From positions 96,043 through 160,042 of the IMG/VR virus record IMGVR_UViG_3300009082_000017: DNA of 64,000 bases; one strand, given 5' to 3'. Below the pieces are notes generated by a model. That model was not told the origin of the DNA. It saw only the letters and a list, made by a program, of their open reading frames with translations, and made no database searches. Position numbers and translations under genes: made by a program. Position 1 is the first letter of the stretch; the number at the start of each line of letters is the position of its first letter. Positions 52,156-60,226 of this stretch are shown here, in pieces. The DNA is from a virus.

Positions 52156-52434
52156 ATGGAAAGACATCATGTGTATTGTACTTGCTGCATTTATGGAAAT
52201 AAATTAATAAATAGTCTTTATAAAAAAGATAGACCAGACGACCCTATTGAAGCGTCTCCCCTGATTTGTAGAAATTGTTATCCTTGGAATTTAGAAGATA
52301 GCAGATCCTCAGATTTGAGAAAAAATTATAAAGAATCTTTGTCTGGATGGTGGTGGCTTACAAAACAAGAAATAAAAGATTGGTTTATGTATACACTTTA
52401 CAAAATTTGTAAAATACAAAAAGGAAAAGAATGA
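52156..52434 (+). CDS. zinc-ribbon-like small protein, 92 aa
   Basis: CTCC and CRNC about 25 residues apart form a likely zinc site; Trp-rich C-terminal half (GWWWLTKQEIKDW). The stop overlaps the next ATG. Confidence 0.55.
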   Translation: MERHHVYCTCCIYGNKLINSLYKKDRPDDPIEASPLICRNCYPWNLEDSRSSDLRKNYKESLSGWWWLTKQEIKDWFMYTLYKICKIQKGKE

Positions 52435-52610
52435 ACGCAATAATTACGGTAAAATTTAAATTATTAAATTTATGCAACCCTGAAGATTTAGAAAGTATGG
52501 GGATGACTTTTGAAGAAATGGTTAGAAACCTAATTTCAGAAGAGGGTATTTTTGGTTTAGTAGAAGATGGTGGAGAAATTATTAGCGTTGAATCAATTGA
52601 GTCTATTTAA
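52431..52610 (+). CDS. hypothetical protein, 59 aa
   Basis: AAGGAAAAG before an ATG that overlaps the previous TGA. An N-terminal strand (NAIITVKFKLL) and acidic helices. No family recognised. Confidence 0.5.
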   Translation: MNAIITVKFKLLNLCNPEDLESMGMTFEEMVRNLISEEGIFGLVEDGGEIISVESIESI

Positions 52611-52622
52611 GAAAGGTGATAT

Positions 52623-52850
52623 ATGATAACTGAAGAAAACTACACGGTTTGCCGAAGAAAAGAAAATTCCGTAGAAATAAAAGATTTCGAAAACTTTGAA
52701 GACGCTTATAATCATTTTAAAAAAGATAAAGATAAATATTTATCAGGGTATATTGAACATTCATACAAAGTTACAGAAACATTTTTTGATTTTAATAAAA
52801 CAAAATATCCTCCACGAGATCAAGTGGAAGATATGGTAAATAATACATAG
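52623..52850 (+). CDS. hypothetical protein, 75 aa
   Basis: GAAAGGTGATAT before the ATG. Lys/Asp-rich with no motif. Confidence 0.55.
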   Translation: MITEENYTVCRRKENSVEIKDFENFEDAYNHFKKDKDKYLSGYIEHSYKVTETFFDFNKTKYPPRDQVEDMVNNT

Positions 52851-52863
52851 GAGAAAATGATCA

Positions 52864-53055
52864 ATGAGAAACAAGAAAATAAGCCTGAAATATAAAGGGA
52901 TGCAACATTTAGTAAAAGATTTGGATTATTTAGTAGAATTAGGATTTGCAGAATTTGTCCCAGATCCAAAAACCGGCGAGTATGGGTATAGATTTAAAGA
53001 GGATGGGGTTAAATTGTTGGCTAACATGAACCAGGAAGAAAAAATTTCCCAATGA
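52864..53055 (+). CDS. hypothetical protein, 63 aa, winged-helix-like end
   Basis: GGAGAAAATGATCA precedes the ATG. LVELGFAEFVPDPKTGEYGYRFKEDG (in two parts) resembles the recognition wing of a small winged helix, so a DNA-binding role is possible. The stop lies in a dyad repeat (53051-53070). Confidence 0.5.
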   Translation: MRNKKISLKYKGMQHLVKDLDYLVELGFAEFVPDPKTGEYGYRFKEDGVKLLANMNQEEKISQ

Positions 53056-53082
53056 AATTGAAGTTTCATGGGGATTTGGGTA

Positions 53083-53111
53083 TTGACAAGATAAAGAAAG
53101 TATGATATAAA
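53083..53111 (+). promoter_or_regulatory. sigma70-type promoter, extended -10
   Basis: TTGACA 53083-53088, 17 bases, TATAAA 53106-53111 with TGA before it. Confidence 0.78.
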
Positions 53112-53131
53112 TAATCTAGGAGATTATAAAA

Positions 53132-53512
53132 ATGGAAGATAAATCAACTGTCAAACTTAGAACTGAGAAATTGAATATTATTGATGCTAATGAAAAATAT
53201 AGAAAAGAAAATTATACAGACGTTACATTAAAAGATATTTCTATTATTATGCATAGAGCTTGTGGACAAGGAGTGATTCATAATTTAGCATATGAATTAT
53301 CTAATATTTTGCAAATAGATTCCGAATCTATGTTGTATGCTTTAGATGTTGTTCGAGACAAATATATAAATATTAGCAATCAAGATGCCTTAAATATGTT
53401 TTTTGGTAGTAAAGAACATTTCCCCGCTTGGTGTTTTCATTCGGATATTGAAAGGAAAAAACTAGTTTTACAAAGACGATTAGAACGCTTGAATGAAATG
53501 GAGATTTTATGA
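53132..53512 (+). CDS. hypothetical protein, 126 aa
   Basis: First gene after the promoter at 53083. Helical, with HRACGQGVIHNLAYEL in the middle. It overlaps the next gene by four bases. No family recognised. Confidence 0.6.
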   Translation: MEDKSTVKLRTEKLNIIDANEKYRKENYTDVTLKDISIIMHRACGQGVIHNLAYELSNILQIDSESMLYALDVVRDKYINISNQDALNMFFGSKEHFPAWCFHSDIERKKLVLQRRLERLNEMEIL

Positions 53513-53733
53513 AAAATCCAATTATATATTATGGTGACGACGGTTGTTTATGGCTTTGTTTTCGAAATGAAAACAAGCAAATTAATTTATGTTTAGAAAA
53601 TGAAGGCATAGAATCTAGTTGGAATTATGTTGGCAAAAATCCAACAGAAGCAGAATGTTATACTTTAGATTCTCATCTTGCCGAAAGACTACGAGAGTTT
53701 TATGAGGATTATAGAGAAACGGAAGAAGGATAA
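53509..53733 (+). CDS. hypothetical protein, 74 aa
   Basis: The start overlaps the previous TGA (ATGA). Strand-rich N-terminal half (IIYYGDDGCLWLCF). Function unknown. Confidence 0.55.
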   Translation: MKNPIIYYGDDGCLWLCFRNENKQINLCLENEGIESSWNYVGKNPTEAECYTLDSHLAERLREFYEDYRETEEG

Positions 53734-53735
53734 AA

Positions 53736-53960
53736 ATGCAAAAACTTTTTATGATTCGAGACATTGTTACTGGTGAATATTTCGATGATGATTACAATGA
53801 ATGGGGTGATTACGAAAACGCTAGTCTTTATGAAAAGATTGGCGAACAATACTACTCTGGAGCAACAGGCGAAATGGAATTGCCAGAAGATTCAGAATGG
53901 GTAGAATATGTTCTTCCCCATGAAAGCGCAATTTTATTGGATCAAGATGAAAAAATTTAG
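53736..53960 (+). CDS. hypothetical acidic protein with internal dyad repeat, 74 aa
   Basis: AAGGATAAAA before the ATG. A dyad repeat (53919-53938) is read in frame as HESAIL. It overlaps the next gene by 14 bases. Confidence 0.55.
   Translation: MQKLFMIRDIVTGEYFDDDYNEWGDYENASLYEKIGEQYYSGATGEMELPEDSEWVEYVLPHESAILLDQDEKI
53919..53938. repeat. dyad repeat inside a small gene
   Basis: CATGAAA-gcgcaa-TTTTATT within the gene at 53736, just before the overlapping start at 53947. Confidence 0.7.
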
Positions 53961-54123
53961 AGGCGTATTTGCCGAAGACAGAAATTGGTTTACTGACTTA
54001 ATTTATAATTTATTTGGTGGTCTTGTAAATAGATTATTATTTAAATTACCTTATTCTGAAACAGGACGAAAAATTATGATTTGGTTTGTTCAACATGATC
54101 CAGAAGAATATTCGGGTAGCTAA
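53947..54123 (+). CDS. hypothetical basic protein, 58 aa
   Basis: ATG 53947 is chosen over an upstream ATG in the previous gene. A helical amphipathic middle (LIYNLFGGLVNRLLFKLP) could contact a membrane. Function unknown. Confidence 0.5.
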   Translation: MKKFRGVFAEDRNWFTDLIYNLFGGLVNRLLFKLPYSETGRKIMIWFVQHDPEEYSGS

Positions 54124-54133
54124 AGGAGATAAA

Positions 54134-54496
54134 ATGAATATAAAAAGAAAACTAAGTTATGCCCATAATATAAAAATATTTGATAAAAATAACCCAAATA
54201 TCAAAATATTAAATACAGATGAATCCATAATTACATTGTTTAAAAACAACGATGTTCCCATTGAATATTGCGAAACACCTGAAAAGAATGAAGTCATCGG
54301 TTTTATTTCAAAAGTTGGTGAATTTATTGGAAGTGAATTGTTTGGAGACGTTACTTTTTGGGGAGAAAACTATTCTACATACGAACTTAAAAATTATTGT
54401 GTAGAAGTTGATTTTGAAGAAGCTGGAGAAGGTGAGTGTTGGGTTAGCAGAATTGTTTGTGTAGAATTCCAACCACATAAAACTATTATTTCATGA
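54134..54496 (+). CDS. hypothetical protein, 120 aa
   Basis: AAAGGAGATAAA before ATG 54134. Its last codons (HKTIIS and stop) form a dyad repeat (54476-54495), with the TGA in the right arm rather than the left. Confidence 0.6.
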   Translation: MNIKRKLSYAHNIKIFDKNNPNIKILNTDESIITLFKNNDVPIEYCETPEKNEVIGFISKVGEFIGSELFGDVTFWGENYSTYELKNYCVEVDFEEAGEGECWVSRIVCVEFQPHKTIIS

Positions 54497-54505
54497 GGTA
54501 AAACA

Positions 54506-54706
54506 ATGGAAACATTTAAAGACCAACAAGGCAGTATTTTTTATGCTTCTGACAGAGATGACTTAATACAAATAATTCAGAAATTATTAATTTATATATC
54601 TGATGTTTGTGAAAGCTATGGTAATGAATATGAGGCACTAGAAAAAGAAATCATAAAATTAGGAATACCATTGCCTAATAAAACGACCATTTCATTAGAG
54701 GAGTAA
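54506..54706 (+). CDS. hypothetical protein, 66 aa, C-terminus written through a dyad repeat
   Basis: GAGGTAAAACA before the ATG. The end NKTTISLEE is encoded across the dyad 54677-54696, so here the repeat is fully coding. Helical middle. Confidence 0.55.
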   Translation: METFKDQQGSIFYASDRDDLIQIIQKLLIYISDVCESYGNEYEALEKEIIKLGIPLPNKTTISLEE

Positions 54707-54708
54707 AA

Positions 54709-55023
54709 ATGAGAGAATATACAGCAGTCAAAGTAGATAAATTAGTAGAGGCAAAAGTTACTTGCAATAAATGTGGCATGATTTATGATAATGAAACATT
54801 TGATCCAGAAATGCCACAAGGATATGAAGAATGGCAATGGGACACCATTCATGCTTTTAAAGTAGATTTTGGGTATGGCTCTTCCCATGATATGGAAAGA
54901 TGGAAATTTGATTTGTGTGAAAATTGCATTGAAGAATTAGTGGATTCATTTAAAATTAAAGCACAAAAACTTGGTACCGATCCATTTGGTGAAGAATTAT
55001 CTATTCAAGAAAATAATCAATAA
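54709..55023 (+). CDS. zinc-binding small protein, 104 aa
   Basis: CNKCGMIYD and later CENCIEE give two CxxC knuckles about 50 residues apart. RBS GAGGAG. This layout recurs in phages as an unassigned zinc protein. Confidence 0.6.
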   Translation: MREYTAVKVDKLVEAKVTCNKCGMIYDNETFDPEMPQGYEEWQWDTIHAFKVDFGYGSSHDMERWKFDLCENCIEELVDSFKIKAQKLGTDPFGEELSIQENNQ

Positions 55024-55048
55024 AACATATATTCCATGGAGGTAAATA

Positions 55049-55822
55049 TTGAGATTAAACGATGATATAGTTATTAAACAATGTGATTGTATGGATATAA
55101 TGCAAAGAATTCCAGACAATTATGTTGATATGATTTTATGCGATTTACCTTTTGAAAAAACTGGTGCAAAATGGGATATTATTATACCTTTAGATAAATT
55201 ATGGGTTCAATATAATAGAATTATAAAAAAAGATGGTGCAATAGTTTTGTTCGGAGTAGAACCATTCACATCAATGCTAATAATGAGCAATTTAAATAAT
55301 TATAGATATAAATGGACATGGGGAAAAGAACAAGGTGGTAATTTTCAATTAGCAAAACTTCAGCCATTAAATGTACTAGAGGATATTTGTGTGTTCTCTC
55401 TTTCAAAAACTGCTAATGGCGCAAAAGAAAATATGAGATATTTCCCAATTATGACGAAAAGAGATAAGCCAACAAAATCAGGTGGCAATCCTTCTGTAAG
55501 TGATATTTTGCATAAAAATAATATGGTGGCATTACATAAGATATATGAAGAAAGTTATCCAAAAAATATTTTGCGTTTTAATAAAGATCATAGTTCGAAA
55601 AGATTGCATCCGACTCAAAAACCGGTTGAATTATTAGAATATCTGATAAAAACATATACAAAAGAAAAAGAAGTTATTTTAGATAATACTATGGGTGTGG
55701 CATCAACAGGAGTTGCTTGTATAAACACAAATCGCAAGTTTATTGGGTATGAATTAGATGAAAAATATTTTGAAATTGGTAAAAACCGACTTTTAGAATG
55801 TTTAGTAGAAAAATCGAAATAG
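55049..55822 (+). CDS. DNA N4/N6-methyltransferase, beta class
   Basis: 257 aa with a TTG start. CDLPFEKTGAKWD is motif IV with DLPF in place of DPPY, and HPTQKPVELLEYLIKTY then LDNTMGVASTG are motif X/I; FIGYELDEKYF is motif II. The order IV-...-I is the beta group. It modifies adenine N6 or cytosine N4. Motif I is loose (DNTMGVAST), but this variant is familiar in phage enzymes. Confidence 0.85.
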   Translation: MRLNDDIVIKQCDCMDIMQRIPDNYVDMILCDLPFEKTGAKWDIIIPLDKLWVQYNRIIKKDGAIVLFGVEPFTSMLIMSNLNNYRYKWTWGKEQGGNFQLAKLQPLNVLEDICVFSLSKTANGAKENMRYFPIMTKRDKPTKSGGNPSVSDILHKNNMVALHKIYEESYPKNILRFNKDHSSKRLHPTQKPVELLEYLIKTYTKEKEVILDNTMGVASTGVACINTNRKFIGYELDEKYFEIGKNRLLECLVEKSK

Positions 55823-55904
55823 AAACATATATCAAAAATAATAACTATTTTTAAGATTTACCCCATGAAATGCAAATTTCATTGATTTAATCGAAAGGAG
55901 GATA

Positions 55905-56102
55905 ATGACCACACCAAAAGAAGCATTAGAATTCTCCAAAGAAAAAGCAACAACCGAATTATTACAATTTATAGTTTCTGCTTCCAAAGGATATGAATAC
56001 GTTAATAAACAAAAACTAAGAGAAATTATAGATTGGATAACTTTGGCATCTTGTTTAGAAGGCCAAGTTATGATAAGCGAAAACCTACCTAAAAAAGAAT
56101 AG
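55905..56102 (+). CDS. hypothetical protein, 65 aa
   Basis: GAAAGGAGGATA before the ATG; helical. No family recognised. Confidence 0.55.
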   Translation: MTTPKEALEFSKEKATTELLQFIVSASKGYEYVNKQKLREIIDWITLASCLEGQVMISENLPKKE

Positions 56103-56111
56103 AGGCATACT

Positions 56112-56324
56112 ATGGCACGAGGGATTCACAGCAATACCCACATTACCAAATTGTTTTACATCCTTAGAAGAAAAGGAATATCTGATGGATTAAAACATTA
56201 TTGTGTACTTGAATTACGTCACTGGCAGGAAATAACCACAGATGAAGCTTATAAATATTTAGGATTAGATTATAATAACCTAGAAGAACAATTTAATAAT
56301 ATTACAAAATCAAAGGAGAAATAA
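56112..56324 (+). CDS. hypothetical protein, 70 aa
   Basis: GAGGCATACT before the ATG. Basic N-terminal half, acidic C-terminal half; TTDEAYKYLGLDYNNLEEQF suggests a small helical, perhaps DNA-binding, domain. Confidence 0.55.
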   Translation: MARGIHSNTHITKLFYILRRKGISDGLKHYCVLELRHWQEITTDEAYKYLGLDYNNLEEQFNNITKSKEK

Positions 56325-56329
56325 TAAAA

Positions 56330-56545
56330 ATGACAGACGAAGGAAAGAAATTACAGCAAGAACAAATCCAAAGAAGTTATGATTTATTGAAAGAGGAAGG
56401 CGTTGTAACGAGTAAAGATTCTGCGTTATATTGGATTTTTGAAATTGCACAAAATTATGATACTGCTGAAACAATTGGAGAACATCGCGCGGTAATTGAT
56501 GAGCTTGCAGCATATGCATTACTTGGGAAAGAATGTGTTGAATAA
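56330..56545 (+). CDS. hypothetical helical protein, 71 aa
   Basis: AAAGGAGAAATAATAAAA before the ATG. No motif. The promoter at 56566 follows its stop. Confidence 0.55.
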   Translation: MTDEGKKLQQEQIQRSYDLLKEEGVVTSKDSALYWIFEIAQNYDTAETIGEHRAVIDELAAYALLGKECVE

Positions 56546-56553
56546 AACTAATT

Positions 56554-56594
56554 TTACCAGAAACCTTGACAAATTTACATTTCTGTGGTAAACT
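56554..56594 (+). promoter_or_regulatory. promoter flanked by an imperfect inverted repeat
   Basis: TTGACA 56566-56571, 17 bases, TAAACT 56589-56594 with TGG before it. TTTACCAGAAA upstream and TTTCTGTGGTAAA at the -10 are complementary except for two extra bases. This resembles the promoter at 48290. Confidence 0.75.
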
Positions 56595-56619
56595 TATTTT
56601 ATAATTATAGGAGCGCACA

Positions 56620-56943
56620 TTGGGCAATATATGTTTTTATTGCAATAAAGAAATTACTGAAAAAGACACATGTTGGTTTGAACCAATAGATGGGTCTTAC
56701 CCCACAAAATATGGTAATATCCCTTTTCATAAAGAAAAATGTTATCGAACTATAAAAGATATTTTCCAATATTTAGAAGAAAATAAAGAAAGAGTTTTTG
56801 ATTTTATTGCAAATGGATCTAAACAAATTGTAGAAAATAAGGCAAAACAAATAAAAGAAACTATTGAAGAACAACCTAAAACAAAAGAAAATAAAATCAA
56901 AAAAACTAAAAAAATTAAAACTAAAAAAACTAAAAGGAAATAG
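56620..56943 (+). CDS. zinc knuckle protein with Lys-rich tail, 107 aa
   Basis: TTG start after AGGAG. CFYCNKEITEKDTC and then HKEKC suggest a zinc-binding N-domain; the last 30 residues alternate Lys with Thr/Ile, likely for nucleic acid binding. First gene after the promoter. Confidence 0.6.
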   Translation: MGNICFYCNKEITEKDTCWFEPIDGSYPTKYGNIPFHKEKCYRTIKDIFQYLEENKERVFDFIANGSKQIVENKAKQIKETIEEQPKTKENKIKKTKKIKTKKTKRK

Positions 56944-56947
56944 TAAA

Positions 56948-57193
56948 ATGGGAAAATACGATGTAAAAATAACCAACCAATTAAAAGAAGGTGATAAAGT
57001 AAAAATTGATATTGAAAAATATCGTTGGCAAAGAGAACAAGGATCTCTCACTGATACTTTTTGGCAATTTTTGGAAGACAATAAAGAAACTATTTTTACA
57101 CTTTTCGCAAGAAATAAATATGGAATTATGTGGGGAATAGAAGAGGATACAAGATGGTCTTTATATGGTGATTTTTTGATTAAGATTGACTAA
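56948..57193 (+). CDS. hypothetical protein, 81 aa
   Basis: ATG 56948 after AAAGGAAATAGTAAA. Charged, with WQFLEDNKETIFTLFA in the middle. The stop overlaps an ATG of the next frame. Confidence 0.55.
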   Translation: MGKYDVKITNQLKEGDKVKIDIEKYRWQREQGSLTDTFWQFLEDNKETIFTLFARNKYGIMWGIEEDTRWSLYGDFLIKID

Positions 57194-57204
57194 TGGAGAT
57201 TAAT

Positions 57205-57399
57205 ATGGCATACTGGGTGTATTGGACAATATTTTCTGTATTAGCTTTTTGTGTGGCTGGGATTATTATTAAGTTTTTGTGGGATATTTTACAAGAACTT
57301 AAATTCTTAAATAAAAATCCCAAAGAAGGCAATTGTCCTCATGGGTATAGTGATTGGGATGCGTGTCAAGTTTGTAGTTCTGAAAAGAAATACTTTTAA
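57205..57399 (+). CDS. small membrane protein with Cys pair, 64 aa
   Basis: GGAG precedes ATG 57205 (ATG 57193 is also in frame). The N-terminal 30 residues are a transmembrane helix; CPHGYSDWDACQVC near the end may bind metal. Confidence 0.6.
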   Translation: MAYWVYWTIFSVLAFCVAGIIIKFLWDILQELKFLNKNPKEGNCPHGYSDWDACQVCSSEKKYF

Positions 57400-57442
57400 T
57401 TACAATAAGAAATTAATTTCATGGAATGAGTGAGGATAAGAT

Positions 57443-57697
57443 GTGACATTTTCTAATTCTGGAGCCATATGTTCTGCAAGTTATATAAGTTGGGGCGATA
57501 CTTGGCTTAATTACGATCATACTATTGTTTCTAGAAAAGAATAAAAAGAAAAACATTTCTGTGAATATTGCGGATCATATAGTGAGTCAGTTTATAGAGA
57601 AGGAACTTGTGGCGCATGTGGCGCTCCATTTGGGAAATCACAACATAAGACAAAGACTTATCCTGATCGTTCTTGTGGATGGGTATATGCACCATAA
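57443..57697 (+). pseudogene. zinc-ribbon gene split by an in-frame stop
   Basis: From GTG 57443 (GAGGA upstream) the frame gives SGAICSASYISWGDTW... to TAA 57542-57544, then continues in the same frame as KEKHFCEYCGS, CGACGAPFG and SCGWVYAP to TAA 57695-57697. Both halves together look like one 84-residue zinc protein. A single T-for-A change (AAA to TAA) explains the break. Read-through is a less likely option. Confidence 0.6.
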
Positions 57698-57739
57698 AAC
57701 GATAATTTCATGGGAATAAAATAGAAAGGATAAATAAAA

Positions 57740-57952
57740 ATGCATGTAAATCTTATTTATAAAGAAAACGATTTTCAAACATTAGCAGAATTATTCTTGA
57801 AACATAGAACTGTTAATGAATTCATTGAAGAAGCTATACATAGTCCAATTAGATCATTTGATGGGAGTAATAGAATTGATATGAATACTGCTATTACTGT
57901 GTGGCAGTCGTTTAAGGCGTTGGAGAATGTTATGGATAAGGTTGAAGCGTAA
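57740..57952 (+). CDS. hypothetical helical protein, 70 aa
   Basis: AAAGGATAAATAAAA before the ATG. The stop overlaps the next ATG by one base. No family recognised. Confidence 0.55.
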   Translation: MHVNLIYKENDFQTLAELFLKHRTVNEFIEEAIHSPIRSFDGSNRIDMNTAITVWQSFKALENVMDKVEA

Positions 57953-58140
57953 TGAGAGATTATCCTTTTTATGTTTATTTGCACACAAATGGCGAATTAA
58001 TTACCAAGAACCCTTGGGTTGTAGATTCTATGGGCGCTAGTGAATATTTTGATAGCAGTTTTGTTGTAAAATATTGGCTTGTTAAAAACGACGAAGAACT
58101 TGAAGGCGTAAAAAAACAAGCTGTTAAATTAATAAAATGA
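57952..58140 (+). CDS. hypothetical protein, 62 aa
   Basis: YPFYVYLHTNGELITKNPW suggests a beta-rich start. TGA 58138-58140 sits in the centre of a worn dyad (58131-58150). Confidence 0.55.
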   Translation: MRDYPFYVYLHTNGELITKNPWVVDSMGASEYFDSSFVVKYWLVKNDEELEGVKKQAVKLIK

Positions 58141-58159
58141 ATATTTCACTAGGAGAAAA

Positions 58160-58294
58160 ATGATTAAATTATTAAAACAATTATTTTGTGCTTTAATTTA
58201 TGCTCACGATTTTGAAAAATATTCTGGTAGTGAATATGCAAAATGTGAAAGATGCGGATATATCACATCAGTATATTATAGAGAAAATGTTTAA
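58160..58294 (+). CDS. very small protein with CxxC, 44 aa
   Basis: AGGAGAAAA before the ATG. CERCGYITS is a half zinc site. The TAA (58292-58294) begins the dyad 58293-58312. Confidence 0.5.
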   Translation: MIKLLKQLFCALIYAHDFEKYSGSEYAKCERCGYITSVYYRENV

Positions 58295-58322
58295 TAAAAT
58301 AGATAATTCATGGAGATAGAAT

Positions 58323-59000
58323 TTGTATAAAATATACAATCAAGATAATACAAAAGTCTGTAGTTTACCAAAAGTAGATTTAGTATATGCAGATATGATC
58401 TATGAAAATGAAGACCTTTCATGGATTTATGATTTTTTCGATTTGCTTAAACCTAATGGAATTTTTATCGTTCAAACAGATTTTCATACAAATTATTTAG
58501 TGAGAGATGCCCTTGAGAATATACGTCAAGCAACATTTGTAAACCATTTGGTTCAAAAGAATGAATGGGGAAACCACCCAAAAAATAAATTTCATCAATG
58601 CTATGACGACATTATAGTTTTCTGCAATGGTAAAGATTGGAAATTTTATCCAGAAAGAATTCAAGTAGACAAGGTTACAAAAAATAAAGGATTAAATCCT
58701 TCAGGTAGACAAACCAAACAAGCAACAGCATGGATAGACGATATTTGTCTAACTACAACATCAAAAGAAAGAATCAAAAAAGAAGATGGGCATTTAATTA
58801 GATGGCAGAAGCCCTTAAGATTATTTGATAGGATTGTTGCGCCTTTTACTGACGAAAAAGATTTAATATTTGATCCGTTTATGGGTAGTGGTAGTTTGGG
58901 CGAATGGTCAATCAAAAATAATAGAAATTATATTGGTATAGAATACGATGAGGTTGTTTTCGGATTAGCGAAACAAAGATTAGATAAGCTTACCCAATGA
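58323..59000 (+). CDS. DNA N4/N6-methyltransferase, divergent motif IV
   Basis: 225 aa with a TTG start. LIFDPFMGSGSLG is a good motif I and YIGIEYDEVVFGLA motif II. Motif IV reads YADMIYENED, where canonical enzymes have DPPY. The remaining beta-class order (IV first, I last) is kept. It may have altered specificity or be inactive; the family itself is clear. Confidence 0.75.
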   Translation: MYKIYNQDNTKVCSLPKVDLVYADMIYENEDLSWIYDFFDLLKPNGIFIVQTDFHTNYLVRDALENIRQATFVNHLVQKNEWGNHPKNKFHQCYDDIIVFCNGKDWKFYPERIQVDKVTKNKGLNPSGRQTKQATAWIDDICLTTTSKERIKKEDGHLIRWQKPLRLFDRIVAPFTDEKDLIFDPFMGSGSLGEWSIKNNRNYIGIEYDEVVFGLAKQRLDKLTQ

Positions 59001-59082
59001 AAATCACTTTCATGCGAACATCAAATTCTCGTAAACTATACGATTAACACGAATTACAAAATTACAAAGAAGGGAGGTTCCC

Positions 59083-59256
59083 ATGGAGATCTTAAATAGA
59101 AATGAAATAAGTGAATTAGTAGACATGTATAGTATTAAAGATACCGTTGATACTTTTATATCAAAAACTATCAATAAATTTCCACTTACTGAAGACGAAT
59201 TAAAATTAACATTTCAAATTATTGACCGTTGTTTTATTAGATGGTATATTGACTAA
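59083..59256 (+). CDS. hypothetical protein, 57 aa
   Basis: AGGGAGG before the ATG. All-helical composition (ISELVDMYSIKDTVDTF). No family recognised. Confidence 0.55.
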   Translation: MEILNRNEISELVDMYSIKDTVDTFISKTINKFPLTEDELKLTFQIIDRCFIRWYID

Positions 59257-59273
59257 AAGACTAAAAAATCAAA

Positions 59274-59501
59274 ATGACAAAATATTTTCATGGACTAACA
59301 ATAGAAGAGAAATGTGATATCTATAACAATAGAATCCCATGGTATAAAACTGCTAAAAAATATCCTCAACCTGAGTGGTGTTTACATCAAAATGCAATCT
59401 GTGGTTTATTTGGATGTGATGAATTATGGGAAGGATTAATCGAAGGAAAGAAAGATTGTTATAGTTGTAAGTGGTGTGAAGGAGGAGAATATTATGAGTA
59501 A
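59274..59501 (+). CDS. Cys-rich small protein, 75 aa
   Basis: Six cysteines, ending CYSCKWCEGGEYYE, probably binding zinc. It overlaps the next gene by eight bases. Confidence 0.55.
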   Translation: MTKYFHGLTIEEKCDIYNNRIPWYKTAKKYPQPEWCLHQNAICGLFGCDELWEGLIEGKKDCYSCKWCEGGEYYE

Positions 59502-59682
59502 GAGTGAATTTAAGAAATTAGTTGAGATGGAAGTTTTAGGGTTTATTGATTTTGTTAATGATAGAGGTTATTTTTTACAAAATAATGAAGATGAGAATAG
59601 TAGAATTACTTATGTAATTCTACAAAAATTGTTACAAGAATATTTAAGTAAAGGCGAAGGAGAATCCGAAATTGAATGTTAA
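59494..59682 (+). CDS. hypothetical protein, 62 aa
   Basis: GGAGGAGAATATT before ATG 59494. Helical and acidic. It overlaps the ThyX-like gene by 11 bases. Confidence 0.5.
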   Translation: MSKSEFKKLVEMEVLGFIDFVNDRGYFLQNNEDENSRITYVILQKLLQEYLSKGEGESEIEC

Positions 59683-60226
59683 ATTATTATCTGAACATGG
59701 TTATGAAGAAGCCGCACTTGGCTTCTCTTTAAGTTATAACACTAGCATTGAAAGAGCAAAAGAAATTTTACCCAAATATGCTTGGGGAAAATCTGGAGAA
59801 ACAAAATTTCTAGAAAGTATTTATATTTGGTTGGATGTTACCGCCCCTAGATATTGGTGGCAAGAAGCTGATACTTATAGGTTGACTACAAAACAAAGCG
59901 CTTCAACAATGCATACATTAATGAAAGCAAAACTATCAGAAGAAAATTTTGAAGAAAGTATTTATACAGAATTTGTAGGATTCCAAAATTATTTAGATTT
60001 CTTAAATGGATTAATTGAACATAAAGAAATTCCAATAGATAATATTAAATGCTTATTGCCAGAAGGATTTCTCCAACGTAGAATTTGGGTAATAAACTAT
60101 AGAGTGTTACAAAATGTTTATAACCAAAGGAAAAATCATCGACTCCCACAATGGCATTACTTCTTTGATGAAATTTTCAAAGACTTACAACATCCTGAAT
60201 TTATCAAACCACCGGAGACAAAATGA
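59672..60226 (+). CDS. ThyX-like protein
   Basis: 184 aa with a TTG start. APRYWWQEADTYR with SASTMHT, and LPEGFLQRRIWVINYRVLQNV with QRKNHRLPQW (separate segments), resemble phage proteins related to flavin-dependent thymidylate synthase, where RHR and R...H...R residues bind dUMP. The classical RHRxxSxNE motif is not present, so activity is uncertain. Nearby nucleotide genes support the link. Confidence 0.5.
   Translation: MNVKLLSEHGYEEAALGFSLSYNTSIERAKEILPKYAWGKSGETKFLESIYIWLDVTAPRYWWQEADTYRLTTKQSASTMHTLMKAKLSEENFEESIYTEFVGFQNYLDFLNGLIEHKEIPIDNIKCLLPEGFLQRRIWVINYRVLQNVYNQRKNHRLPQWHYFFDEIFKDLQHPEFIKPPETK

Noticed and set aside
304-59014. The short dyads as Rho-independent terminators
   Set aside because: No T-run follows, stems are AT-rich, and a gene with a ribosome binding site starts immediately after most copies, which would be silenced.
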